Below are positions 36,454 to 45,941 of a stretch of DNA of 64,000 bases, piece after piece. Each line of letters begins with the position of its first letter. The first letter of the stretch is position 1. The DNA lies in the NCBI GenBank assembly GCA_022385805.1, contig MU277701.1, positions 245,062 through 309,061 of the forward strand, written 5' to 3'. A program made the translations under genes and the position numbers. Under the pieces are notes generated by a model. That model was not told where the DNA came from. It did no database searches and saw only the letters and a list, made by a program, of their open reading frames with translations. Source of the stretch: Pilatotrama ljubarskyi. Taxonomy: Eukaryota > Basidiomycota > Agaricomycetes > Polyporales > Polyporaceae.

Positions 36454-37077
36454 ATGCCGGTAGCACCGGCCCGGAAGTCGACATATCTCCCCGCACTGGT
36501 ATCCGGAGCCGGGCTATGGCCTTTGCCAGTGCAGCCTCCCTCTACCGACTAGAGAAGATATGTTGTGGGTTTAACAGCTGGAAAATCACTATATAAGGAT
36601 TCCCGCTTCGTTCCGATAGGCCAGACGTACAACCCAGTCAACGACTCGTACTCCAGCGGGAATATGATCGCTGCACCTTCTGAGGGACCACTTCAGGTAG
36701 GTTATTGCTTCACGGCCCCTGTTATATAAGCCGACATATAACAACAGTCCTCATTAGCCCCTGCCCCCATGGTTGCAAGCCGCCATTCAGGATATGCGCC
36801 GGCGATACCCGTCCGACGCTTTCGACATCCTAGCCCGCCAACTCCTAAATCCGAGTACTGGCGGTGTGGTGACCGTGTTTCGCATAGTCTGCGGCGACTG
36901 TCCTGGAAATGTGAGCATCTCAAGCTTCTATTGAGCAGAGACCTGATGGAATTGGCTTGATAGATGTACATGCCCGGAGCTGGGGACACGCTCTCCAACT
37001 TCGAGGTTCACTTGAACAACCGTCAGCACCGTAGTCGAGTGGAGGCTAGGATGCAGCCGCGGCTGTCGATGCTCTGA
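36454..37077 (+). CDS. Small protein with a SNF5-tail-like C2H2 module
   Basis: Four exons: 36454-36498, 36553-36696, 36758-36910, 36964-37077, giving 151 residues. The introns are 53-61 bp with good borders. The last two exons read PPWLQAAIQDMRRRYPSDAF, then FRIVCGDCPGN, then a GDTLSNFEVHLNNRQHRSRV segment. From memory this matches the C-terminal Cys-x2-Cys ... His-x5-His module found after the SNF5 domain in basidiomycete SNF5/Sfh1-type chromatin-remodelling subunits. Here it stands alone without the SNF5 domain, so a full subunit role is unlikely. It could be a zinc-binding accessory protein or a duplicated fragment. The four metal ligands are intact. The 5' exon is supported by a phase-0 join and a 54-bp intron. 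Confidence 0.6.
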
Positions 37078-37558
37078 ACACATCAAGTCGGAATTGAATG
37101 TGATCACTTCTAGACATACGCTACTATATCTCTCATTCGCAGCAGCCTGTTGTACCCGTCAAGAATGAAGGACGACATACGTGTACTTATTGCGGTCTAG
37201 TAAGTCTTAGGACGAGACAGAGGGCCTCATGTAGTATCCTCACCGACTGTCCCGCTTTCCAGAGTTGACATGCCGTGATTATACCAGCATGTATGTAACA
37301 TCTTGCTCGACACAGTACTGCCGCTGATGGCAGATGCACCTCTCCCACTGTGCTTGGCCCGGTAATCCACGAACCTGAGCAGTTGCTAAATCCGGACCCC
37401 GAGGAACTTTCCCACGGGTGCTAATCACAGATCCCGTAACCTGGTGCAGGAGCACAGTACTTGCTCAGCTGCTTCACCAGAACGCGTCTTCGCAACGCTC
37501 CCCTCAACGCGATCCGCGATCCCAGAGGACCTCCTTGGACCACTCCAACCTTACGACG
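37078..37558. other. Intergenic stretch
   Basis: About 0.48 kb between the small zinc protein and the ankyrin gene. No motif or frame of note was seen. Confidence 0.5.
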
Positions 37559-38400
37559 ATGTCAGCCGAAGGTGCCAGTAACAGTATGTGCCCGGTACAA
37601 CCATGCGCGGGCCCGCGGCCTTGCTCACGCCTGAGCAGACGAAAGGCTCCTCGCCGCTGCGCGGTCTGATAACGAGGACATGCTGCTCGAGGTTCTAGAG
37701 GAGGGCAACTTTGACATCAATGCCCAGGATGGGTGCGTAACGTGCTGCCAATGCGGTGGGTTTGGCTGATTGGTTTGCACTTGCAGGCTTGGCAACACCG
37801 GTACGCCCCATGGTGTAGCCACCACTTCAACCATTAAGCTGAACCGTCACTGCTGATCTGCAGCCCTTCACTACGCGTACGTATGTCGCGATTGCTACGT
37901 TGTGTCTCTACTAGCCCGCTCACTTGCGATACGCACAGGGCCTCGTATGGATACCTCGATATCCTGGAGCATCTACTCGAGTGCGACGGCTGCGATGTCG
38001 ACCCCCAGAATCGCATCGAGAAGGCGACACCACTCCATCTTGCGATGAAGATCGAAGACGCGGATCTGCGGAAAGCTGTCGTTGAGAGTTTGCTGGATGC
38101 AGGTGCAGATACGAGGTGAGGCCATATTCATCCTATGCGGTGAACACCACGGTGACACTGCGCATTGCCTCCAGGATAAAGGACAAGAATGGGGAGACTC
38201 CAGTTGACCTTGTGCCCCCTGAAGACACTGAGATACGCGCTCTGCTGAGGAAGACGCAGGCGCAAGCGAGCATCTCAAGAGATGATGTTGCGAATGGTGA
38301 GTCGTATGTCTGGTGTTGTTCCGAACTGCGCTCATTCCTACATTCAGACGATGACGACGACGATGGAGAATACTCAGGTTCTGGTTCCGAGGAGGACTAA
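37559..38400 (+). CDS. Small ankyrin-repeat protein with acidic tail
   Basis: Seven exons: 37559-37583, 37639-37732, 37787-37800, 37864-37876, 37939-38115, 38175-38296, 38348-38400, giving 165 residues. About three ankyrin repeats are visible: FDINAQDGLGNTALHYAA, YGYLDILEHLLECDGCDVD followed by ATPLHLAM, and LLDAGADTRIKDKNGETPVDL. The protein ends in an Asp/Glu/Ser/Gly tail (six Asp in a row). It resembles the small cytosolic/nuclear ankyrin protein of yeast (YCR051W type), whose biochemical role is not defined. Exons 3 and 4 are only 14 and 13 nt, and together they encode the TPLH-type ankyrin core, so correct micro-splicing is essential. It is convergent with the HisRS gene, with 150 bp between stop codons. 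Confidence 0.88.
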
Positions 38401-38550
38401 CCAGAAGTGTATGACTTGCCCTGTAAAAGGCGAATGTATACTCAAGCAAGACGGGACAGGACGGGGTCTGGAAGTTCGAAGCAATCTATTATCTTTGTAC
38501 ACGAATGGTTACTACCAGCACCGCCCTTTTGCTCTAGTCCTTAACACCTC

Positions 38551-40866
38551 CTACGCGATCAGCTTGCCGCTGGACCAGTCCTTATACGTCGGCGTGCTCT
38601 TGAGCCAGTCGATGAGCTCGGAGCGCTTGACTTTGGTGCCCTTGTCGTTCGACTCGACCTTGGCCTTCTTGCCGTCGACGAACTCCCACTTCTGCTCCTT
38701 GACGGTTACAAGGCCCTCCTTGAGCTCGTCTCCGCCGAGGATGATCGCAAACGGAACCTCGTCCTTCTCGCCCGCTGCGAACTGGGCGGGCAGCTTGGGC
38801 TTCGCTTTGAGCAGGAAGTCGGTCTAGGATCACGCAGACATGAGCGAGCCATGCATTGTCTCTGTAAAAGGAATCAGGACATACCTTGATACCAGCTTCG
38901 CGCAACTCGCGTACAAGCTCGATACGCTCCGCAAGCAGCCCATCGCCGGCAGCCATGACATACGCCATCGTCTCCTTACTGCGCATGCCACGCTCGACCC
39001 ACTTCGGCCACACAAGCGCGAAGATACGGTCCAGACCGATACTCACGCCCACGCACGGAAGGCTCGCCGCCTTCTTGCCCTCACCCGCAGCCGCGGCGGT
39101 GAACAGCCCGACCAGGTTGTCGTACCTGCCGCCAGCGGCGATCGAGCCGACGCCGACCTGCGACTCGTCGATCTCCTCTTCGTCGTCTGCGGAAGCCGCC
39201 TTCTTCGCGGGCTTCTTTTTGGGCTGTTGGGTGGCGGGAGGGGCGGCATTGGACACCGAGGGGGTCGTGGAGGAGGAGGCGAAGGCGTTGGCGGATTTGA
39301 AGCCGGGCGGCGCGGAGGCTTCGACAATGGCTTCGTAGATGATGCCGGTGTAGTAGTCGAGGCCGCGCGCGAGGGAGAGGTCGAAGGAGATCTGTAGCGG
39401 ACTTCTGTGAAAAAGTGCGGTGATGGGAATGCTCCAGGGCGCGTTACCTTGTCGAGGACCTTGTAGGATTTGAGGTAGGTGAAGAGGATGCCCATCTCCT
39501 CTACGCCGACCTTCGCGTTCGCGTTGGCCATGAGCGTCTGGTCGGCCTTGAGCATGTCGAGCAGTTCGGGGCCACCTGACAGGTTATGAGCGAGGGAGTC
39601 GATATGCAGATCCTCGACATATACGCACCCTTGTGCTTAACATACTCTCCGATCTTGTCCGCGGCGGCAGGATCGAGGCCCTTCTCTTCCGTCATTTCCT
39701 TCTTAACATCTGCCCAGGCCATCTAGCCTCGGGGTGAGCGGCGGAGTCAGACAAACGGTCGACATGAACGAACCTTATCGAGCTTGTCGACTGCAGAAGA
39801 GATGGGACGGATCTTCTCTGGTGGTACGCCGCATACCTCGAAGATGGCGTCGAGGATCTTGCGGTGGTTCATCTGAAGCAGACATGAGCAGACGATCATA
39901 ACATAGCATGGCAAGCTTGAATATACCTTGATGATGAACTCGCCGACCTCTAGACGAGTCAAGATGGTGCAAACAACGCTGATAATCTCCGCGTCCGGAA
40001 TCATCACATCCCAGGTGCCGGCAATATCGATATCCTAGCATGGTGTCAACAAAACCGCAAGGAATCGCGACGATAGATACACTCACAGCTTGCGAGAATT
40101 CACGCATGCGACCCTTGGACATGACAGGGTTGTCTCTCCGGTACACCTTTCCTACTTGCCACAGCTTCGATTGCGTGGTGATGGCACCGCTCATGGCGAG
40201 GTAGCGTGCAAGGGGGACGGTATGGTCGTAACGCAGGGCGAGCTGCTCACCGCCTTGGTCCATAAGGTCGAAGATGAGCTTCGCGTCCTCTCCGTACTTC
40301 CCGGCGAGAATTTCTTTGCGCTCAAAGACGGGCGTGTCAAGTTGGCTGGCGCCGACAGTCGTGAAGCAGTCCTTCACGATGCGCTCGATGTGTTCGCGGC
40401 AGTACATCTCGGCCGGGCCATAGTCGCGCGTTCCCTACATGCCGTACCACGACCCAAATACGAACACGAGCAGAGGGAAGAGCGAGCTTTCCGATGAGCT
40501 TGAGTCCGGGCCTGTACATGCGCGCGTAGGACGCACCTTTGGCGTCTTGAGCAGCATCCGCTCTTTCTTCTTGCCCTCCTTCGATCCGCCTGCCGCCGCG
40601 TTCGCATTTTGCAGGAGAGCGAGACTCCTCTTCAGATCTCCGAGCTTCTTCTTCGCCTCCTCAACCAAAGCAGGATCTGCCTGCTGTTTCCGCAGGTCGT
40701 TCAGCAGATTGCTCTGCGCCGTGATCTCGTTCGCGAGGGCGTCCGGGCTTGGGTGGGCCTCAGAGGACATTTGTCTAGATGGCGGGGGGAGTCTGGCGGA
40801 GGCTATAGTACACGATCGATACGAACGAGAGAAGAGAAAGCCGGCGCGTTTGGCCTGGCCGAGCAT
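38551..40866 (-). CDS. HTS1: Histidyl-tRNA synthetase, probably dual cytosolic/mitochondrial
   Basis: Eight exons on the minus strand: 40866 or 40770 to 40537, 40434-40087, 40034-39927, 39872-39774, 39722-39629, 39575-39448, 39391-38885, 38823-38551. The long form has 628 residues, the short form 596. The short form begins with a WHEP-type helical hairpin. The class II core then follows: motif 1 region [10 protein letters not shown], motif 2 VYRRDNP, HisA motif ARGLDYYTG, HisB GGRYDNL, motif 3 [10 protein letters not shown], and the C-terminal anticodon-binding domain. The enzyme charges tRNA-His. The 32-residue extension of the long form is basic and Ser-rich without acidic residues, like a mitochondrial presequence. 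Yeast HTS1 makes both enzymes from two starts, and the same is inferred here. A Lys/Glu-rich insert sits between HisA and HisB, as in other fungi. Confidence 0.95.
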
Positions 40867-41686
40867 CCAAGTCGAGGACTTTGGTGGAGATTTCCTGCGT
40901 GTGACACTTTCCGCCCATTGACTCGATCGTCATCGGCAATCTAATCTAATCTCTGCCCGATCCTCGAGCATCTTGACCACAACTACTACTGTACGTTCAT
41001 GCTGCTGCTCCCTCCAAGTTCCTGCTAGGCACCGCAGACCCTTGAAGTAGTCATTTCGAACTGTATGTTTCAATGACGGTTACTTGACCGAGCTCTTTGC
41101 GCGCGCTCTGGATAAGACGGGCGAACGGCAGTACCCCCTTCTACTATAGTACTGTACGTTCATTCTTCTCGGCGTGCATCCCTTGTGATTTAATCGCACT
41201 GAATGCCTCGAGACCTATTTTCTTGACGAATCGCGCCCCAGGGCTCACCAACTCCTGCCCCCAATTGACTTGGCGAACTTGCCAAGGTCGGGGAGCATAC
41301 ACCCCGGGGCGGCCGGGCCGTGCGGTCTGTTCAGGCACTCTCAAGTTACGCTTCGCCCACCCTCGCATCCTCTGAACCCGTCGTCCGCGAAGGCAGTCAT
41401 ATGCTCACTCAGATCAATCCGCCCTCGCCTGCAATTGGCTATGAACAGACCACATGCTACGAGACCGCCAAAGGCGCCTTCGCTCACAGGCGAACACAGA
41501 CGTCGTTCCGTCGCACCTGATGCTTGCCACAGTTTCCGGCCCCGGGTGGCGGTCGGGGTATTTCGAGCGGGCCTAACTTGCATTCTGCCGAGCGCATTCT
41601 ACCCCTGATAGCTAGCGAAGACCGACGGATATAAGTCGAGCGATACCGGAGGCGATCGCGCGCTCTCCCAAGTGCCTTCTACCAAG
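40867..41686. other. Divergent intergenic region between HisRS and the GH28 gene
   Basis: About 0.8 kb with promoters of both genes. A TATA-like GGATATAAG at 41625-41633 lies about 55 bp upstream of the GH28 start. No other element was recognised. Confidence 0.5.
41625..41633 (+). promoter_or_regulatory. TATA-like box of the GH28 gene
   Basis: GGATATAAG, about 55 bp before the start codon, is the only TATA-like sequence in the proximal upstream region. Confidence 0.4.
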
Positions 41687-44062
41687 ATGCTCGGGATGCA
41701 CAGGCTCGCGTTAACGCTCGCCCTGCTGGCTTCTACTGTCTCTGCATGGAACACCTTCGTGGTCCCGCACACCGACGGCAAAGACGACACTCCGCCACTT
41801 GCTGCCGCGCTGGCCACAGGTAACTACTCGGCAAATGCGACTATCCTCTTCGCGAAGGGCGTCAAGTATAACATATTCACGCCCATCAAGTTCCCTGTAT
41901 TCAACAACGTCGAAGTCCGCATCGAAGGCAACCTGAGCTACCCTAGTGACATCGCCACTATTCAAGGTATCTTCTTAGTGCTGATTGCCCTACTGATTCT
42001 CCGCACTAACATGGCATATCGCAAGGCATCGTAGGGACGTCTGTGAGTTGAGACTATCACCGTCTCGGGTAAGGGCTAACAGTCATTTGTAGGGCTTCCC
42101 TGGCGCATGGTTAGTAATCTAGCTTCAGAGCTGACTGCCAAAATAACTGAGGTTTTGCTCAGGTTCACCTTCAGCGGCGGTAACAACGTCACCCTCCGAG
42201 GATCCCAAGACCCGCAATGGGGCTGGGTAGACGGACATGGGCAGGCCGTAGGCATTTGCTCGCCTTTTACGCCATATTCACGCTGAGCATAGCACTGTCT
42301 AGTGGTGGGATGCGGTTCAGCAGACCAATCGGCCTCACGGCTGGGCCTTCAGCAAGATCACCAATGGTGTCATTCGCGACATGAAACTTTGGAAGGCAAG
42401 TAGAGAGAATCTTATCCTTGGGAGGCGCCTGACCATACATTTATATAGCCCATTGCATGGAACTTCGCTACCAGCGGTTCGAAGAACATTCACGCCTTCA
42501 ACAACAAAATCGTAGCCGTCTCTAGCACTGGTGTACGTGTCCCGCAGCTGTACCGAACCTCCTTGCCAATCGAGGACTAACAAATCCTACAGTCATTCCC
42601 CTTCAACACGTGAGCGGTGGCCCTCTCCAACCATGTTTACACTGTAGCTGAAAATCGCGTTCCACGTCCCCCTGGGCAGCGATGGTATGTCTTCGTCTAT
42701 TCGAGCCCGTGTAACGGAAGCTTACTTCGATCCAGGCTTCTCCGCTGGAGGAACTGATATGCTTTTCGAGAACAACCATATCCAGAACGGTGACGATTGT
42801 CTGACCGTAGGAAGCGGCGCTAAGAACATCGTGTTCAAGTTCGTCGTCGTCGCATCCTGTGTCATGCATTTGGGCTCACCCGCTCGCATCATCCAGGAAT
42901 AGCTACTGTAGGGGCGGGCACGGGCTCTCAATTGGCTCTCTCGGCAAGGGAGGGTCTGTCGCGGACGTCCAGAACGTATTGTGAGTCCTCAACAGCCTAC
43001 CGCTATTCCATCGACTCACAGATGGGTCGCTACAGGATTGAGAACATAGTGATGGTACGCCGCCCGTAGATGTCAAGCGAGCTTCGGTGATGAACTGTGT
43101 TCTACAGAAGGACGCGCTGTATGCCGCTCGTTTCAAGAGCTGGACAGGAGGCAATGGACTTGCTCGAAAGTGCGTCCTATTCCTGTCCTCAGCTGCTCTT
43201 CGCTAGACCCTGTGCAGCGTGACGTGGAAAAACATCGCTTTTGAGAACGTCATGTTCCCCGTACGTGCCACATTCTTGCTTAGCGCATCATACCCCACAT
43301 TTGATGTCCTGCGCCCTCTGCCTTTAGATTTATGTTACGCAAAAGTGAGTTTGCAAACCTGTGTCGGAGAGCCTCAGCTCAACGTCATCGTCATCTGCGA
43401 TTAGCTACTGGGACCAGGGTGTACGTGCAGCGCTTCTCAGCTCACCCGGGACAAAGTCTCTTACACTCTCCGATAGATTGGAGCTCGGCCGAACAGCACC
43501 AGCACCAACAACACCCACGTCCAAGACTTTTTGTTCGAGAACTTCGTCGGAACCATCAACGAGTGCGGCGTTCTTCCGCCACATGACTACCGGGGCTGAC
43601 TGACACCCACCGCAGCAAACCGGGCTACGTTGAGGGATCCTGCGTCAGTGACCCGTGTTGGTGTGTAGAACCCTCTCTGCAATCTTTGCTCGGTCTTAAT
43701 ACTCAACTGCACGCCTGCGAGCAGGTATGCCGTCCCTGGAGCGACAGGCAAGGAGGTAGCCATTCTGGACCTCTATCCGAACACCGGTACGTGTGGCAAA
43801 CAACAGTGTACGGTCTTCCGCTGACTGCTGGCACGACGTCAACGAAGCGACGAATATCGTTGTCAAGCACGTCCTCGCGACGACCGAGACATGGTCGCCC
43901 GTGAGAGTGATGTGTAATGCTTCTACCGTACGTCGTTCCCCGCCGCCCATATCTCGAACTGTAAATCTAAGTGAATTTTGCATGGTACTGTAGATCACGT
44001 CAGACGTAGGCTTCAAATGTTGGAACGGCCTGTACATTCCTACCAAAGCCGGACTTCTGTAG
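41687..44062 (+). CDS. GH28 pectinase (exo-polygalacturonase-type)
   Basis: Twenty exons: 41687-41966, 42026-42042, 42093-42109, 42163-42247, 42303-42395, 42449-42532, 42593-42609, 42681-42685, 42736-42838, 42897-42980, 43036-43054, 43108-43169, 43218-43260, 43328-43344, 43405-43420, 43477-43562, 43616-43660, 43725-43786, 43848-43927, 43994-44062, giving 427 residues. There is a signal peptide at 1-20. All four GH28 motifs are present: NTD with Asp199, DD (219/220) in GDDCLTV, His242 in GGHGLSIGS, and Arg276/Lys278 in RFK. The fold is a right-handed parallel beta-helix that hydrolyses polygalacturonan by inversion; exo-type action is suggested by overall similarity only. Exon 8 is a 5-nt microexon carrying the Asp199 codon. 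The intron at 42396-42448 is GC-AG with perfect consensus. No frameshift or stop interrupts the joined frame. Confidence 0.92.
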
Positions 44063-45194
44063 CTACCAGCATGTTCTGTAGGAGTGTCATACGAGATCCG
44101 GAATGCTTCGTGTTCCAGTGTCCGTCAATTTTATACGGTATTGCCCAACTCCACCTGTGCATGCTCTGATGCACTGCTCTCAACCCTGATGCAGGGGGAG
44201 AGGGGGAGTACGGCGGACGGGTGAGGGGCAGAAAAAGAATCATGCTGTGCCAAATGCATTGGACATTCAGGGGATTGAACCCTGGACCTCACGCATGCGA
44301 AGCGTGCGCGCTACCACTGTGCCAAATGCCCATAGGAACTTCATGTGTAATTACAAATATAATCTACGTGCCTCTCTCCTCCAAGGACATGTACATCGGT
44401 AGGATGTTTGACTGACTTGGAGGGGACCTTGCACTGATCAGACACTCACCCTTCACAAAACCCGTGACACAATCAAGAAATCCGTACTACTGCAGCTGAT
44501 CCATGTCAGGGAACTGCCTGTGTGGTTGCTCCGACATGCAAGCTGTGGGACAAGCAAGACATATGCATGTCAGAGTACTAGTCCCCCAGGAATGCGGCCC
44601 GGGCCCGCTGCTCAGTGCCGTGTCGAGGGCCAAGGCTTGCTCATGGCGAACACCTTCAGCTGGTTGGAAACTACAGTGATGAGAGTACGAGCACGCGCAG
44701 GGACGCTATCAATTGTGCTCTCTTAACTTCTGCCTCCTCGACAGCGTACGTACCAGGGTGTAGGCTCAGCCCAGATCCGGTTTCTACCTGTTGACCACGT
44801 CGCATTGGTCTGGAATGGTTTGCGATATGCCGGAGGGTGGCCCACGCTACACAATATCAAGGAGGATCTCATTGCCCCCTCAGCTCGAGCACATAGCCGT
44901 TTTCAGCCTTGGATCCAGCAAACATGCCATGCAAAGCGGCGGGTCGTAGAGGTACGCATGGTCGCACTGCCCAATGCTGCGCCCCGTGGGGCGGATGCTT
45001 AGCCACGCTAGGCCTAAGCGACTGGACAATGAGAGAACGCATAGTTAGCCATGCTTAGCCACAGTACACGAGTTTTAAACGGCTGCGCGCACCCCCTACA
45101 GGACCATTCAACCCCTCACACAGCTACCTCTTCACAGAAAGGCCCACCGCCGCCAAACACATCCACCACAACTGGAAAGCAAGACAGCATCAAC
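44063..45194. other. Intergenic stretch around the tRNA
   Basis: Apart from the tRNA nothing is recognised. A short motif TTAGCCA recurs three times between 44999 and 45061, within 200 bp upstream of the next gene, possibly a factor-binding site. Confidence 0.4.
44260..44331 (-). tRNA. tRNA-Ala (anticodon CGC)
   Basis: A 72-nt cloverleaf without intron. The acceptor stem GGGCATT/AATGTCC has one G-T pair. The A box reads TGGCACAGTGG and the B box GGTTCAATCC. The anticodon stem CACGC/GCGTG encloses the loop TTCGCAT with CGC at 34-36. The T stem CAGGG/CCCTG is perfect. The D stem GCAC/GCGC has one A-C mismatch. The discriminator base is A and the CCA end is not encoded. A 13-bp copy of the tRNA 5' portion (GCATTTGGCACAG) lies just downstream at 44245-44257. 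Confidence 0.92.
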
Positions 45195-45722
45195 ATGGGC
45201 GCAGCCGACAAGCACAGACTCTACCTCGCGACGTACACTAGCAGGGTGCCCGGCCCCGGAGGCGCTCTCCAGATCCATTGGGCTCTCCTCCTGGGACCCA
45301 AGCACGAAGAGCCCGCCTCGCTGCAGAAGACGCACGTCCTCTACCACGCGACGAACCAAACGCAGACCGGCCGCTGGGAGTTCGGGCGGCGCGCGATCGA
45401 GTGCGTGCGCTCGCCCTCGATGCTCGGCCGCATCCTCGTGTGCAAGGTCGACCCGAAGGACGTGGGGGAGCTCGAGCGCGTGCTGAGCAACCCGAGGCGG
45501 ATAAGGGGGAACGACCCGCGCTGGGACTGTTGGGTTTGGGTCGCAGAGGCGTTGGCGGACCTTGTTCAGTCGGGACTCGTCCAGTGGCAGGCGAGGGGCG
45601 CGGTTGACCTGCGGCATTTGTTGGCGTACGGGCAGCGCTTCTCGGCCGAGGTCGTGAGCAGAGGACTTGACACTGGATATGGCCTCCCGGTCACTGTGAC
45701 CTATCCTGGACCGGGAACGTGA
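45195..45722 (+). CDS. Small conserved fungal protein, DUF6914-like
   Basis: A single-exon frame of 175 residues starting MGAADKHRLYLATYTSR; an upstream in-frame ATG at 45051 would add 48 low-complexity residues. The pattern HRLYLATY ... IHWALLLGPK ... THVLYHATN ... GRILVCKVD, then DCWVWVAEALADL and a closing beta segment, resembles a family of small fungal proteins with a LYLA-Y...HWALLVGPK signature that I associate with DUF6914. That name is from memory and not certain. Such proteins look like compact alpha/beta folds, possibly peptidase- or transferase-like; no activity is known. Codon bias is strong (G/C third positions), supporting a real gene. It is convergent with the hydrolase that ends at 45942. 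Confidence 0.7.
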   Translation: MGAADKHRLYLATYTSRVPGPGGALQIHWALLLGPKHEEPASLQKTHVLYHATNQTQTGRWEFGRRAIECVRSPSMLGRILVCKVDPKDVGELERVLSNPRRIRGNDPRWDCWVWVAEALADLVQSGLVQWQARGAVDLRHLLAYGQRFSAEVVSRGLDTGYGLPVTVTYPGPGT

Positions 45723-45941
45723 GTGGTACATTCTTGTTATCAACCGTGCGCTGTACTGAACAAGAGGTCAGCATTCCGGACAGGATCATCAAGTAGAATG
45801 AGGTGGACGACGCACCAAGGAATCTTCATGCAGCATGTATTCGCATAGTGGTAGTTGTACAAAACCCCGAGTATGTAATTTCCCGTAATATCAGTTCACG
45901 AAGCCTCTCCCCAAGTAGCGGAGAGATCGGTGCCACGGCTC

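Noticed and set aside
38840..39397. 185-codon + strand frame over the HisRS gene
   Set aside because: Antisense shadow of exon 7 of the synthetase; the Gly-rich content comes from the opposite strand.
42241..42302. A fifth GC-AG intron in the GH28 gene (CAG|GCCGTA)
   Set aside because: A GT donor six bases later (GTAGGC at 42248) keeps the same frame and is preferred.
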